The position numbers and the translations under genes were made by a program. Below the pieces are notes generated by a model that did not search any database, was not told the origin of the DNA, and saw only the letters and a list, made by a program, of their open reading frames with translations. A stretch of DNA of 64,000 nt from Trebouxia sp. TZW2008 (taxonomy: Eukaryota > Chlorophyta > Trebouxiophyceae > Trebouxiales > Trebouxiaceae), in contig BDIU01000309.1 of assembly GCA_002118135.1 (NCBI GenBank), forward strand, positions 21,916 through 85,915, in the 5' to 3' direction. The number at the start of each line of letters is the position of its first letter. Within the stretch, counting starts at the first letter, position 1. Positions 46,201 through 57,460 of this stretch are shown here, one piece after another.

Positions 46201-49200
46201 CTCTGTGAGTAGAAGCAGCCTAGGATGAGCCTGACATGAGCTTCATGGCAGGTAAGGGGAGAAAGATCCTGATTGAACGCAACAGCAGTATAGCCCTGCT
46301 GGTCGAACCGTACCTTGTTGAGAGCAACAACAAAGGGCGTCTTGCGCATCTTGAGCAGGTTGATGGACTCAATAGTCTGCTGCTCCAGGCCGTGCATCAT
46401 GTCCACAACCAAGATGGCAATGTCACACAGGCTTGACCCCCTGGACCTCAAGTTTGAGAAGGACTCGTGCCCTGCAGTGCAGGATGCAGCATGTCAGCTG
46501 CTGTGTCACACACAACGCAAGGAGCAGCCAAGCTTCAAAAAAAGGTTATGTGCACCATGAAGATAGCAATGTCACACAGGCTTGAACCCCCGCACCTCAC
46601 ATTTGAGAAGGACTCACGCCCTGCAGTGCAGCGTACAGCATCTAAAGTACTGTGTCACAAACATGTGTGCCGACGCACATGACGCACAGCCGTATGGCCT
46701 GCAGAACGGTCCATGAGCAAGCCTGGCAGCAGGACTCCATATGCATTGCATAAAAAGTGAATCAGCAAGAAAGCATATGGCAAGCTGTACATATCACCTG
46801 GAGTGTCAAAGATCAGAACGCCAATTGACGAGAAACTTTCCTGCAATGTACCAAATGGGCACGACACAGAATCGTGGCAAGCTGCCTGAGACCTGGAGTG
46901 TCAATGACGAGCAGGCCTAGCATCTGCCGACTGTGACACTTACTGACAGAAAGCATACAGCAAGATGTGCAAGACACCTAGTATGTCAATGACGAGCAGG
47001 CCTGGAAGCTACCAAGAGATGGCAGTCATCAGGATGGCAGTTGTGTGCATTTGTACAATGCACACAGCACAGAGCCATGGCATGCAGAACGGCACCTGGT
47101 GTGTCGACGATGAGCAGGCCTGGCAGCTTCAGGGTGCTTTGTTGCCCAGATGCCCTCAAGGACTGGGTGCTCTTCAGCAGTCAAGTCTGATTGACACACT
47201 ATCAAATACGCATGACCAAAACAAGGGCGTATTGTGTGATACCTAGTGTGTGAATGATGCGGATGATAGCCAGCAAGAGACCCTCTGCACATGAGCAGAT
47301 GCACACAGTACAGAAGGACATGGCACCTGGTGTGTCAATGATGAGCAGGCCTGGCAGCTTGAGGTTGCTTTCTTCCCCAGAGGCCCTCAAGGACTGAGTG
47401 CGCTTCAGCAATGCGTCCTCAGGTACATATGTAGCACCAATCTGCTGTGTGATACCGCCGGCCTCACCGTCTTGGACATTGGTGCGCCGCACATTGTCCA
47501 GCAGCTTGGTCTTGCCTGCAGCAAGATGAGTGATGGATGCTTACATCTAGCCAAGCCCGTCAGGTCAATGAAGGATGTAACTTCAACGCAAACGTCTATG
47601 TTTGTCACCTGACAGATGTGCCGATGTGCATCAAGAAAACGTTCAACAACTCCCTTGTCACAAGTATCATGCCGTCAAACTGGCCAAGGACTATCTGCAG
47701 CTGCACTAGCAGCGCTGGCTGACACATGATATTTGTGCAGTTACAAAGCTGGCAAGCTTGCACCATAGAGCCTGTAACAATAGAAGGCCTAAGCAAGTGT
47801 GTATTCTGCAAGCAATTCATTGCAGCTTGTCACAGCACATTGACAAGTCCCAAGCTGCATTCAACAAAGCAGCAAAGGGCTCTTGTCACATGTCTGTCAT
47901 CAGCTACATGGAGACCTGACCTGTGTCCACATGACCCAAGATACAGCAGATGGGTGATCGCAGGTTCTCTTTGCTTCCAGCTGCCAAGGCTGCCTGCAAC
48001 CGCGCCTGCCGCTGCTCCTTGGCGGCCTGCAGCCGTCGCTCAGCTTCTTCTTCGCTGTCCTCTTCACTACCGCTGTACTCGGTGCTGCTGTCCTGCATCA
48101 GCCCACAGCAACAGGCATGAAGTTTTGAATCGTTTCAACACACGCTGCTGCAATGAGTGCTGCTGCTGCTTGGCAGCCTGCAGCCACAACCAGGCTCCTT
48201 CTTTGTCGTCCTCCTCAGTGCTGCTGTACTCGCTGCTGCTGTCCTGCACCAATGCACAGCAACAGCAATGAAGTGGGTAAATTGTTCCAACACATGCTGC
48301 TGTAACGAATGCCGCTGCTCATTGGCAGCCTGCAGCTGCTGCTCAGCTTCTTCCTTGCTGTCCTCCATACTGCTGCTGTACTCGCTGCTGCTGTCCTGCA
48401 CCACTGCAGCAGAAGTCAAAGCGATGGCAGCACAACAATGCAGCAACCGTCTTCGCTGAAGCAAGTTCCGTATATCAGTGCAGCAACAATTCTGGAGTGG
48501 ACATGCGTTAAGCGTCATGACAGGTGTTCTGTGTGAGTATGTCACCTGCTCACCAGAAGCCAAACAAGTGCAATGGTGGAAGCCAGTTGTGAGTATGGAG
48601 CGCAAGTGAGTATGGAGCGCAAACAACACCTTGAAGCTAAGTTTGCCCCACAAGCACTACATATGTACGAGACTGTAAGCAGGGAGAATGCACTGCAGGC
48701 TGCAAGCACAGTCAGGCAAAACTCTGCAAGCGACTTCTCCCAAACGCAACCAATGCTTGAGCAGCCAAATCACCTCATCTGAGTCAGTCTCAGACTCTTC
48801 CTCAGAGCTAGACTCCTCCTCAGACTCAGACTCCTCTTCTTCGCTTTCCTCCTTCTTCTTCTGCTCTGCAGCCTTGGCATTCTGCGGTTCAGGCTTGCTG
48901 AGCTGGGCTGCCTCAGGCTCAGGCTTCTTGGCTGGGGGGGCGTCCACCCCACTCTCCAAGGGTCGCTCAGCATCACCCTCAACAGCCTGTACATGCAATA
49001 GAAGTTGAAGAGACCATACAGCAGCTTGGGGGTCAAGCTTGCTGGGCTGGGCTGCCTCAGGCTCTGTTTTCTTGGCTGGTGGGGCATCCACCCCACCCTC
49101 CAGGGGTTACTTTGCAACCTGTTCAACAGTCTGTGCACACACATTTGAAGCTCAAGGCATGAATGCAAGAGCCACTTTCAACACAGGCAAATTCCTTCTT

Positions 49201-52200
49201 GAATGGGGGGGCATCCACCCCAGTATCCAGGGGTCGCTTGGCCTTACCCTCGACAGCTCGTGCATGCAATAGAATTTGAAGAGGCCAACAAGGTCTGCTT
49301 GCATGCACGCGTGATACATACCCAGCTGAGCAGCAAAATCATGAAGTTGCAGCTGTCCTGAGGAGGTTATGCAGTGATTTGGTTATACCAAAAACAAGCA
49401 GGTGGAACAAGAGTCGGACCACATACAGTATATGTACTAAAGCACTGTTGTACAAGACCTTTTGTAGCATGTGATGCATAAAGGTGTCATTCATTGTTTC
49501 GTTTTGGACACTGTCTATTGACCCCCCTGTTGGGTCCCAGGGACACAAAATGTAATTGATTGTTGCTCATACCTTCTGTTTGGCTTGAGCTGCTTGAGGG
49601 CCAATGGCTGGCACAGCGTCCATATCTTCCCAGCTCTCCACCTTGTCCTCCCAGTCATCCTCTGAAGACTCCTGTTGGGTGCTGTCTTTTGCCTCCTCAA
49701 CAGTCTGCCGTGCCTGTGCCACCAGCGTGTTAGTGTCAAGTCAACAGGCCAGCAGGCTTCATCTGAGGCATGCAACAACAATGCCATGCATACAGCATGT
49801 AGGAGATCATGGTGCACCCGCATGGTCAAGATTCACACACACAATTGGGTGTGTTCAAAAGAGCATCAGACTGCAAGTGCCGTTTGCTTGTGAAGGCTTG
49901 TGCATCACATCATGCTCCATTACTGGCCTCACAATACCTGGCTCGAGGTGGTCGACACGTCCTCACAAGGTCACCAGCAAAGCAAGTGTCGGTACAGCAT
50001 CCAAGTCACACTGCACGCAGGGTGGTGAATGCAGCAACAACGTTCCGAACTGGCTGTCTGAACCAAAGACAATAGCACATGCAGCCAGTCCCTCTGCACA
50101 GCCTTTTCCCGTTTGCATTTCCCTCACAGACAGTATTCTATACAACACGTGAGTGCCCACCTGAGCTTCCTGCTGACGGTGTTCCTCTTCGGCCTGCTGG
50201 GCCTGAGCCTTTGCCTCTTCGGCTTGAGCCTGTGCTGCATCAGTGCTGACCGCAGCTTCAGCCTGGGCCCCGGCTGCAGCAACATCACCCACAGCTGTGG
50301 CCAGCTGAGCCTCTCCTTCCGCAGGCTTGGGCTTGGGCTGTGGCTTCTTCTTGCCGTAGACCACCTTCTTCTTCGCTACAGGCTTGTCGTCCTCTCCTTC
50401 AATTGCTGCAAAAAGGCAGACATTGGGCTTATTGCATGGAAATCGGTCAGCACATCAGTGCCAGTTTGTGCTCATCAAGTGGCAGTGTGTAAGCAATGAT
50501 AGCAGCAGATATCTGGGCTTGACCCCTCATGGGCGTGTCCTGCTGACTGCTGCTGCTACAGTAGCCTCAAGCTGCTTCTGGGAGCCACTGACTCAGAAGT
50601 TAGTGGCTGATGGCATAGCTGCATCTGGGAGCAAAACACAATTGTAGGTGAGATTGATGGGACCACTATGGCTCTAGTAATTTGTACTACAGACCATTCT
50701 GAAAATGAGTATAACACGTGATTTCTCAATGCCATCAATAGCAGTATCAAGTGAACAAAACTTCTGGAACAAATCCTGTTGTGAAAGAACAGATCAGGGC
50801 TTTGCCTGTGGCTTCTATGCCAGCCTCCTTGAGGAACTGCTCCCTGACAGCAGCCAGGCGCTCAACATCCTCCTTGGCTTTGCCTGTCAGCAGCAAGTCC
50901 CACTACAATGATTGCAGTGAGGGCAAGCAGTGAACAAAGACTGCAACAAACAATGATAGTAACATAGCAGTGCAGAAGGCGTGCCTGTTGGGTCTTCAAT
51001 GCCAGCCTGCTTCAGGAACTGCTCTCTGACAGCAGCAAGGCGCTCGGCCTCCTTCTTGGCTTTGCCAGTCAGCAGCTTGCCCTCCCTTTTCAGCTGGGCC
51101 CGCCTTTCCAGCCTCTCTGCCTTGCGCCGCTCTGTGTCCTCCTTCTTCTGCCTTTCTTCCTCTTCTCGTCTGTGCTCCTCTTCTTCCTCCTAGGGAAACA
51201 GCAGGGCGTGTTAGCATGAGTTGTGCAGTGCTGATGTGAACATGTTATAAACAAAACTTTTGATGTGAGCATAGGCTATACATGCTTTGGTCACATGCCT
51301 TTGCAATACACCCCTCTTCTCCTCAGCAGGATTTTCTGCACGTATCATGCAGTGCTGGTGAGGCACAGTGCTGAATGCAAGCTTGTGCTGTGCTTGCAGA
51401 TAATGTTTGGGCTGTTCAACACATGGCAAAGTGAGCAGCATCACAATCTGGACCAAAGCAGTTTGAAAGCCTGGTGCAAACGGTCAAGCTGCTGCCAAAG
51501 TAGTACAAAGAGCTTCTTTGAGCGTACCCTGATGCGAGTCTCTTCAGCTATCCTAGCAGCTTCTGCTTCAGCTCTTTGCCTTGCCTCTACTTCCTCTTGC
51601 ATCTTACGAACAGCTGCAGACACCTACAAACACCAGTGACAGCCTCAAAGTCAGACTGGCGACTCAGATGAGCGATATGTCAGCCCCGCATGCAGTCTAT
51701 GTTTCAGCTGCATGATGTAGCCCAAGGCCAGGGTGCCTGATTGTCGAGAACTCTTGATGGACAGATTTTTCAAGTCAGGAACAGTGTTTGGCATACAGTG
51801 CAGAGAAATACTGATATGAGCGCATTGACATGTATTGCTCCAGTGGTCAACTTTTACAAGTTGCTTGTTAAGCAGTATGACAGTGAACACTCAAGCAACC
51901 TCTGTAAACAGCTGTTGCCAGAGAAGTAAACATGGTGAAACTCGGGCAGACTTACCTTTTTGCCACCCTTCTTTGCAGGGGCTGCAGCTGCTGCAGTGTC
52001 ATCTGCATCACCGCCGGCTTTCTTCGCCTTCTCTCTTGCCTTCTTCTTCGCCTTCTTCTTTTCTGCAGCCGTCATCTCCTGCAGCAGGATAGATCTGTCA
52101 ACAAGACGCTATGCAACCCATGAAAACGCCTGCTTTGTGGTTTGGACAAAGCCAAACGCCTTTTACTTGATCTTACAGCACAGATAATGCTGTTGACAGA

Positions 52201-55200
52201 TGAATTGCATTTGAACATACTGGCTGTACAGTTGTGAAGCGCTGGCAACTACAGCAGATAGCTCTGAGTCTGTAAGCTTGGGACAAGCGAGGAAACTCAA
52301 CAGACTGAACAGGCATGCTTCTTTCAGGCCAGTTGCAGACCTTGCCCGCTTCCTCAGGAGCCGCATCTTCTTCATCCTCGTCACCAGCTTCCGCAACGGC
52401 TTCTGTGGCATCTGCTGCAGCAGGTGCTGCCTCTGTCGACTGTGACTGAGCATCTGTTGTGCGCTCAGCTTCTGGCTTAGCTGCCGGAGCCATGCCCAGC
52501 TCTGCCAGCACAGCGTCCAGGTCCTCTTCTTCTTTGGCGCCACCCTTGCCCTTCTTCTTTTTCTTCTTGCCCTTGGCAGCATCAGCTGCAGGCTCAGCAG
52601 CTGCTGCTGGAGAAGCTGCTTCTGGCTGGGCAGAAGTAGATGTAGGGTCTGGTTTCTGCTCAGCTGGCCCGTCAAGCTCTGCCAGCAATGCGTCTATGTC
52701 CTCTGTGTCTGCTGCTGCTTTGCCTTTCTTCTTCTTGCCTTTGCTGGCTGACGGCTGAGCAGTGTCATCTGGCGACAGTGACTGCTGTTCTGCTGGGGCT
52801 GCTACCTCTGCATCTTCTTCTGCCAGAGCATCCAGCTCAGCATCAGCTGTAGCAGCTTTGACATCTGCATGTGAGCAGAGCATGATCATGCACAGCTTAA
52901 GCAACATTTTGTCAGGTACATGGGCATGACCGACATGCATCATGTTTTCTGGTATGAATGCCTTTGCCTGTCTCAAGTGCATACTTTGACGTGTGAAGCT
53001 GTTGCAAGCAGAGACTGCACTGTCGCCAACTGTTGCTTGCAGGGTAAACTTTCAACAGCAGTAGCAAGTCAGACAGTACCGTGTAAAGAGCCAAAGCAGA
53101 TGCCGCGCTCAAGATAAAAACAAACATGCCCACAAACTGATGCATAGCTGCTCAATCAGCGCAGGTTACAAATGCTTGTCCCGGCCAGCAGCATACCTCG
53201 CTTGACCTTGCTGCTCTTCTTTTTCTTCTTGCCAAAAGCCAAGGCCTCTTCTTCATCTTCGGGACCTGGATGGGCCCCATTCGCAAGGGCATCTGACTGG
53301 ATCTCAGCATCACCATTCTCTTCTGCATGTCCATTCTGATCCAGTGCAGCAAACACAGAGTCCAGGTCTGCTGTCTTCTTCTTGGACCTCTCTTTCGTCT
53401 TGCTTTTACCTGCACAGCATACAGATGCAGCTGTATGTACTGTGTAGCAAACACAAAGTCCAGGTCTGCTGTCTTCTTCTTGGCCTTCCTCTTGGTCTTG
53501 CTTTTACCTACACAGCATGCAGACGCAGCTGTAGAGAGCAAACTTGTCACTTGCAGCATATGGCTGATGACTGCAGGCATACGTCAAAGGCGTGGCTACC
53601 TGGCAAACAACAGCATGCTGACTTGTGATACTTTTGGTACTCGTTGAATGTCATGAAATGTGCAAGTCACACTAATCTGACTCAACACATATGAGGGTGC
53701 AAAGAATCATTGAATGGTCACCAGCAGACAAGGCGACGCGCTAGCCAAATGCAGAACAGCATGACCCTGACAGCAGCTTGACTTGTGCTACGGCTGCAAA
53801 GGTGAGCAAGCTGCAAGAGAGGCAGGTGTGAGTATGTGGCTACATCAAACATGGACGTGCTCAAAGCACAAACAGCGGAGAACTTTGTCTCAAGCTCTTT
53901 GGATCGAAGTAAAATCAGGGGACAGAGAGCCAGCAATCTGGTAAACATTTTGTACCAAGCTTGAAGCATTGAGCACTGGACAATTTTATCTCAATCTGTC
54001 CCTACTGATGAGATGAGACCACAAAATGCCATGGCACAAGTGCTGCCACAGACTGTCAAGCTCACAAGCAAAGGCATCCTCGTCATCCACATCAGCAGTG
54101 CCATTTGGAGCCTCATGATCTTTTCAATCAAGAGCAGCATTCAAATCAGCAACAAGTAGTTGCTGCAAAGCAGTGTAGACCAAATGCTGTGATTAAAGCG
54201 TCAAGACATGAACCTACCAGCAAAGCCATCTTCTGCATCCACATCAGCAGTGCCATCTGGAGCCTCATTGTCTTCTAAACCAAGAGCAGCAAACGCTGAA
54301 GCAGCGTCAGCGCCGCCCTTCTTGCCCTTCTTGCTTTTGCGTGCTGGGGCTGACACAGGAGCGTCCTCTGCTACTGCAGCCTCAGCAGTGCTTAATGGCT
54401 GGTCAAGCTGGTTTTCCTGTTCAGCGTCATCGCCATCCTCAAGACCCAGGGCAGCAAACGCTGACGCCGCATCTGACTGCTTCTTCTTGCCCTTCTTGGC
54501 TTTGCTCTTGGACGCTGCTACTGGTGCATCCTCTGCTTCATCAAGATCTCCAGATGGTTGAGCTGTCTCAGCATCGTCCTCAATGTCCAAAGCAGCAAAG
54601 GCTGAAGCTGCATCTGATTGCTTGTTTTTGCCCTTCTTGGCTTTGCTCTTAGGTGCTGCTACTGGCGCATCCTCTGCTTCATCAAGGTCTCCGGAAGGCT
54701 GGGCTGTCTCAGCATCGTCCTCAATGTCCAAAGCAGCAAAGGCTGCAGCCGTATCTGACTGCTTCTTCTTGCCCTTTTTGGATTTGCTCTTGGGTGCTGC
54801 GACTGGTGCATCCTCTGCTTCATCAAGGTCTCCAGAAGGCTGAGCTGTCTCAGCATCATCCTCAATGTCCAGAGCAGCAAAGGCTGAAGCCGTATCTGAC
54901 TGCTTCTTCTTGCCCTTCTTGCCTTTGCTCTTGGGTGCTGCGACTGGTGCACCCTCTGCTTCGTCAAGGTCTTCCAAAGGTTGAGCTGTATCATCATCAC
55001 CCTCTAGATCCAAGGCAGCAAATGCTGAGCCATTGTCCAAGTCTTTCTTCTTCTTGCTCTTTTTAGGCTTGCCTTTGGGTGCTGACTGAGGCAACTCCTC
55101 TGCCTCTTCAACTTCGACAGCAGGCTCGGTCATGCTTTCTGGGTCAACTTCATCGTCAACATCCAGCGCTGCAAAGCCCATAGTGGCATTGGTCTGTTTC

Positions 55201-57460
55201 TGTTTGCCTTTCTTTGACTTGCGCCCAGCAACCGATGCAAGCTCTGCTTCGTCAGGCACGGAGTCAGTGCGCTGAGCTTGCTGCTCTTCTTCATCACTGT
55301 CCAAGGCATCAAAGCCACTTGCAGCCTTTGCAGACCTGCGCTGCTTTTTGCCCTTCTGCTTTGGTGCTGCAGGCTCTTCTGCCTCAACTGCTGCTTCTGG
55401 GTCATTGTTGAATGAGTCAGCTGCCTTGCTGGCCTTACCCTTGTTGCCTGCCTTGCCCTTGCTGGGCTTCTCAGACACCTGGCAATCATGCTGCGATCAG
55501 TCAGACAGGCAGCTTGCGGTGTCAGGGCAGACACTGCAAGTTGAACACAGAGTGGATCTAATGGTAGACTTGAGTGTGTCTACTGCAAGATTGCCATGTT
55601 TTGCATAGGAACAGGCAAAGACCATAGTCAGACCGTACAACACAAGCAGGACAGCTGTAAGGGCAGTATCTCCAGCGTGGCCACAGTATCAGAGGCGTAC
55701 CTACAGTGAGCCTGCAATCCCCCAGCACATTACATGGCTTACATGGGAATGAGCATCTGAGATTTATGCACAAGCGCAAGTCCAGAGAAAAAGGTGGTCA
55801 CAATTGCCAACTGAACAAGCAGATCACCAAAGGCCGGTCTAAGACATATGCAGGAATGCAGACAGGCAAAGACAAATGGCATTTGCTGGCAAGCAGGTCT
55901 TGTCTAAAACAAAGACCCATCAACTACAACCGTCTCAATGCATGTGTCATACAAAGACCAGGCAAAGTCAAACACACCTTCGGAGGTTGAGCAGGGCAGG
56001 GGTCACCAGGCTGAGCATCATCAGGCATAACTACCAGCTTGCCATCTGCTTCCTCTGACCAGCCAATGTCATGGGCTGAGCACAGCATGCCAAAGCTGTC
56101 CACGCCTCGCACTGAGGTCTTGCTGATAGCTATGCCGGAGCCAGGGGTAGTGACCCCATCACCCTGCAGAAAGCTTGTCAGGTAAATACGTATTCATGTC
56201 ATGGGCTGAGCACAGCACGCCAAAGCTATCCACGCCGTGCACTGAGGTCTTGCTGAATGCTATGTCAGGGATGGTGACCCTGTCACCCTGCAGAAGGCTT
56301 GTCATGTGAATACCGCTATACCAAAAACAGCCTATTATGCACGTGTGTCATCTGCATGATGAAGAGGCGGCAGATCCATATTCTAATTTCCCTTGATTCT
56401 AGGGGGACTGGTCCAGCATCTTGTTGCAGATCATGGACAATTCTGAACTCAATCCAGGTAAATGGAAATCAAGCGATTAGGCAAACCCCTGTACTAGCCA
56501 ACAGGCTGTGAAAGCTGAAGGTCAAGGAACACCGCGCTTACCGCAAATATGACCTTCATGCCTGTTTTGACCTCAGCCGCATTCGTGACAACTTGTGCCA
56601 CATCATGCCCATAGTCAACTGAGCAGACCTTCAATCGATCAGACTTGGGGTGTGCATTCACACTGAAAACCTCCGCAACCAACAGCCCACCCTGCAAGCA
56701 GGAGACTGAGCTTCAGCATGCCATCTGTTGATGTCATACACCCACAGTGACACGATTGCTGCTGATATAGATCAAAGTTTCAAAAGATTCTGCAGGCACA
56801 GAGAAAAGTGAGCAGAGCAAAGTAGTGATGAGCGAAAAGTGCATTGCAGTGTATGCCCCAACTGCAATGCTACTAGCATCCGCATCAATACAAAGCGCAG
56901 CATGTTAACCCAATTCGATCTGCATTCACACCTGCGGATCAGCTTCATTGTCTTCATCTGAAGCAGCCTCATTGTCATCGTCAGACACTGCTTCATTGTC
57001 AAGGTCAGCACTACGGCTCTGTCCCTTGGCAGGTGCCTGTATCTGTGCTTCATTGTCATCAATATCATCATCAAGCACATCAAAAGCGCTGGCAGGCTGC
57101 TTGCCGGATGCTTTCTTGCCAGCAGATGCTTTCACAGCAGGTGCTGCAACATGCTCTTCTCCCGAGTCAGCCACTGCCAGCCCAGCTGCCTCATCATCAG
57201 AACCCCAGCCTGGATCCTTGGCTTTGCCCTGACCGGAACGAGCTCGAATGTGAGAGGTAGTGGTATTGCTAGTAAGTGTGTGCTGCTGAGCGAGTCACCA
57301 GCAGACCGACCTTCTTAGCCTTTTTCTTCTTGTCTTGCTTTTTGGGTGCCGCGACTGGAGCGTCCTCGATCGCGGGATTAGCGTCTGCGCTCGCCTCTGC
57401 CGCCTCTAGAAAGTCGTCGTCGATATCTGGGGCGCCTTTGCGTTGCTTCTTTTTACCCAT
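40277..57460 (-). CDS. EIF5B: Translation initiation factor eIF5B with embedded tRNA-binding domain
   Basis: GTPase that joins ribosomal subunits and stabilises initiator Met-tRNA. More than 20 exons encode roughly 1,900 residues. Order from the N-terminus: Lys/acid-rich exons A (57460-57311) and B (57228-56932); tRNA-binding OB-fold exons C (56691-56542, [20 protein letters not shown]) and D (56163-55978, [18 protein letters not shown]); a repeated [15 protein letters not shown] region (55.49-54.2 kb); more charged exons to 48 kb; G domain with GHVDTG|KT (split by an intron, 47.9/47.52 kb), [20 protein letters not shown] (46.3/44.7 kb) and SAITGEG; domain II (43.8 kb, [21 protein letters not shown]); domain III (42.27-41.96 kb, [16 protein letters not shown]); domain IV, ending [16 protein letters not shown]...STFRID. 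Exons A to E all join in phase 0, and the G-domain junctions also match. Two introns start with GC (after 50985 and 43035). Gene identity is certain; a few mid exons are approximate. Confidence 0.9.
40820..41035 (-). repeat. Two-copy duplication at an eIF5B acceptor
   Basis: The exon start coding [11 protein letters not shown] with its acceptor region (about 40820-40870) recurs about 164 bases further at 40984-41035 (CACACAGCGGTGT..CAACTTGCAACAAGCTTT). The outer copy is degraded (QGG is lost). Confidence 0.7.
42240..42560 (-). repeat. Three copies of the eIF5B domain III exon start
   Basis: The real exon begins at about 42267 ([21 protein letters not shown]). A truncated copy lies at about 42400-42310. 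A nearly complete first segment lies at about 42555-42435, open on the - strand as [19 protein letters not shown] and continuing [12 protein letters not shown]. The outer copies have acceptors but no matching donor close by. Confidence 0.8.
42625..42965 (-). repeat. GAGT tetranucleotide-rich satellite in an eIF5B intron
   Basis: About 340 bp dominated by GTGAGTGAGTGAG, most regular at 42760-42830, with GGGTGGGC and GAGCGAGC variants at the edges. On the eIF5B sense strand it is CTCA-rich. Confidence 0.9.
44280..44530 (-). repeat. Duplicated end of the eIF5B G5 exon
   Basis: The exon end coding [18 protein letters not shown] (about 44535-44468) with its donor is repeated at about 44355-44290 in the next intron as [13 protein letters not shown], still followed by GT on the - strand. 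Confidence 0.75.
44700..45430 (-). repeat. Five copies of the start of the eIF5B NKxD exon, about 170-183 bp period
   Basis: The exon start coding [12 protein letters not shown] with its acceptor occurs with its boundary near 44727, 44899, 45069, 45240 and 45422. Only the 44727 copy runs on into the full exon ([22 protein letters not shown]5 motif). The others end after KQSVLN-like codons and break into intron sequence. The outermost copy (45422) is open as [17 protein letters not shown]. Confidence 0.85.
46420..46660 (-). repeat. Duplicated start of an eIF5B G-domain exon
   Basis: The exon start around 46475-46420 ([19 protein letters not shown]) is echoed at about 46620-46555, including AATGTCACACAGGCTTGA and TTTGAGAAGGACTC, then diverges. 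Confidence 0.72.
46795..47350 (-). repeat. Five copies of the eIF5B G3-motif exon end
   Basis: The segment coding [11 protein letters not shown] plus donor (CACCTGGTGTGTCAATGATGAGCAGGCCTGG on +) occurs near 46797, 46892, 46976, 47092 and 47325; the last is the real exon. The 47092 copy also keeps about 80 bp of upstream exon (LRASG..SNLKLPG). Other copies are shorter and more decayed. Confidence 0.82.
48020..48410 (-). repeat. Three copies of an acidic eIF5B exon start
   Basis: The exon coding [24 protein letters not shown] (about 48100-48020) is repeated at about 48250-48165 ([19 protein letters not shown]) and 48405-48320 ([22 protein letters not shown]), each with an acceptor-like upstream tract. 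All three are open over this segment. Confidence 0.8.
48890..49260 (-). repeat. Three copies of an eIF5B exon start (GVDAPPAKK)
   Basis: The sequence coding [25 protein letters not shown] (about 48975-48895) recurs at about 49110-49030 ([16 protein letters not shown] in a related frame) and again, shorter, at 49255-49190 ([13 protein letters not shown]). Confidence 0.75.
50790..51075 (-). repeat. Duplicated eIF5B exon end with GC donor
   Basis: The exon end [25 protein letters not shown] (51075-50985, then GC) is duplicated at about 50890-50810 ([25 protein letters not shown]), also followed by GC. The period is about 180 bp. Confidence 0.8.
53190..53525 (-). repeat. Duplicated start of a Lys-rich eIF5B exon
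   Basis: The exon start [24 protein letters not shown] (about 53410-53335) is repeated upstream in - sense at about 53510-53440 ([22 protein letters not shown]), with its own CAG/TAG acceptor-like end. Confidence 0.8.
54069..54300 (-). repeat. Duplicated end of the large repetitive eIF5B exon
   Basis: The exon end around 54300-54219 ([23 protein letters not shown]) recurs at about 54145-54069 in the next intron with many substitutions. The period is about 152 bp. Confidence 0.75.
54420..55010 (-). repeat. In-frame protein repeat of 47 residues in eIF5B
   Basis: Four to five near-identical copies of a 141-bp coding unit, each giving [19 protein letters not shown] followed by [26 protein letters not shown]. 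The unit length is a multiple of three, so the copies are fully coding, unlike the intronic arrays. Alternating acidic and basic blocks suggest a flexible charged linker. Confidence 0.88.
55978..56691 (-). other. tRNA-binding (PheT-B2/EMAPII-like) OB-fold inside eIF5B
   Basis: Exons 56691-56542 (50 codons) and 56163-55978 (62 codons) encode a full tRNA_bind-type OB-fold of about 110 residues. Diagnostic segments are [52 protein letters not shown] and [19 protein letters not shown]. Both exons begin and end in phase 0 and their neighbours (56932, 55489) do too, so they splice cleanly into the factor. The form with a RGV.S.GMLCS motif and the D.A..G ending is like bacterial PheT/YtpR domains as well as AIMP1/Arc1. 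Binding of tRNA is inferred from the family. Confidence 0.82.
56160..56300 (-). repeat. Duplicated start of the second tRNA-binding exon
   Basis: The acceptor and first ~100 bp of the exon coding [20 protein letters not shown] are repeated at about 56290-56195 ([23 protein letters not shown] in degraded form). The copy has a 6-bp deletion and lacks the exon's second half. Confidence 0.78.
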
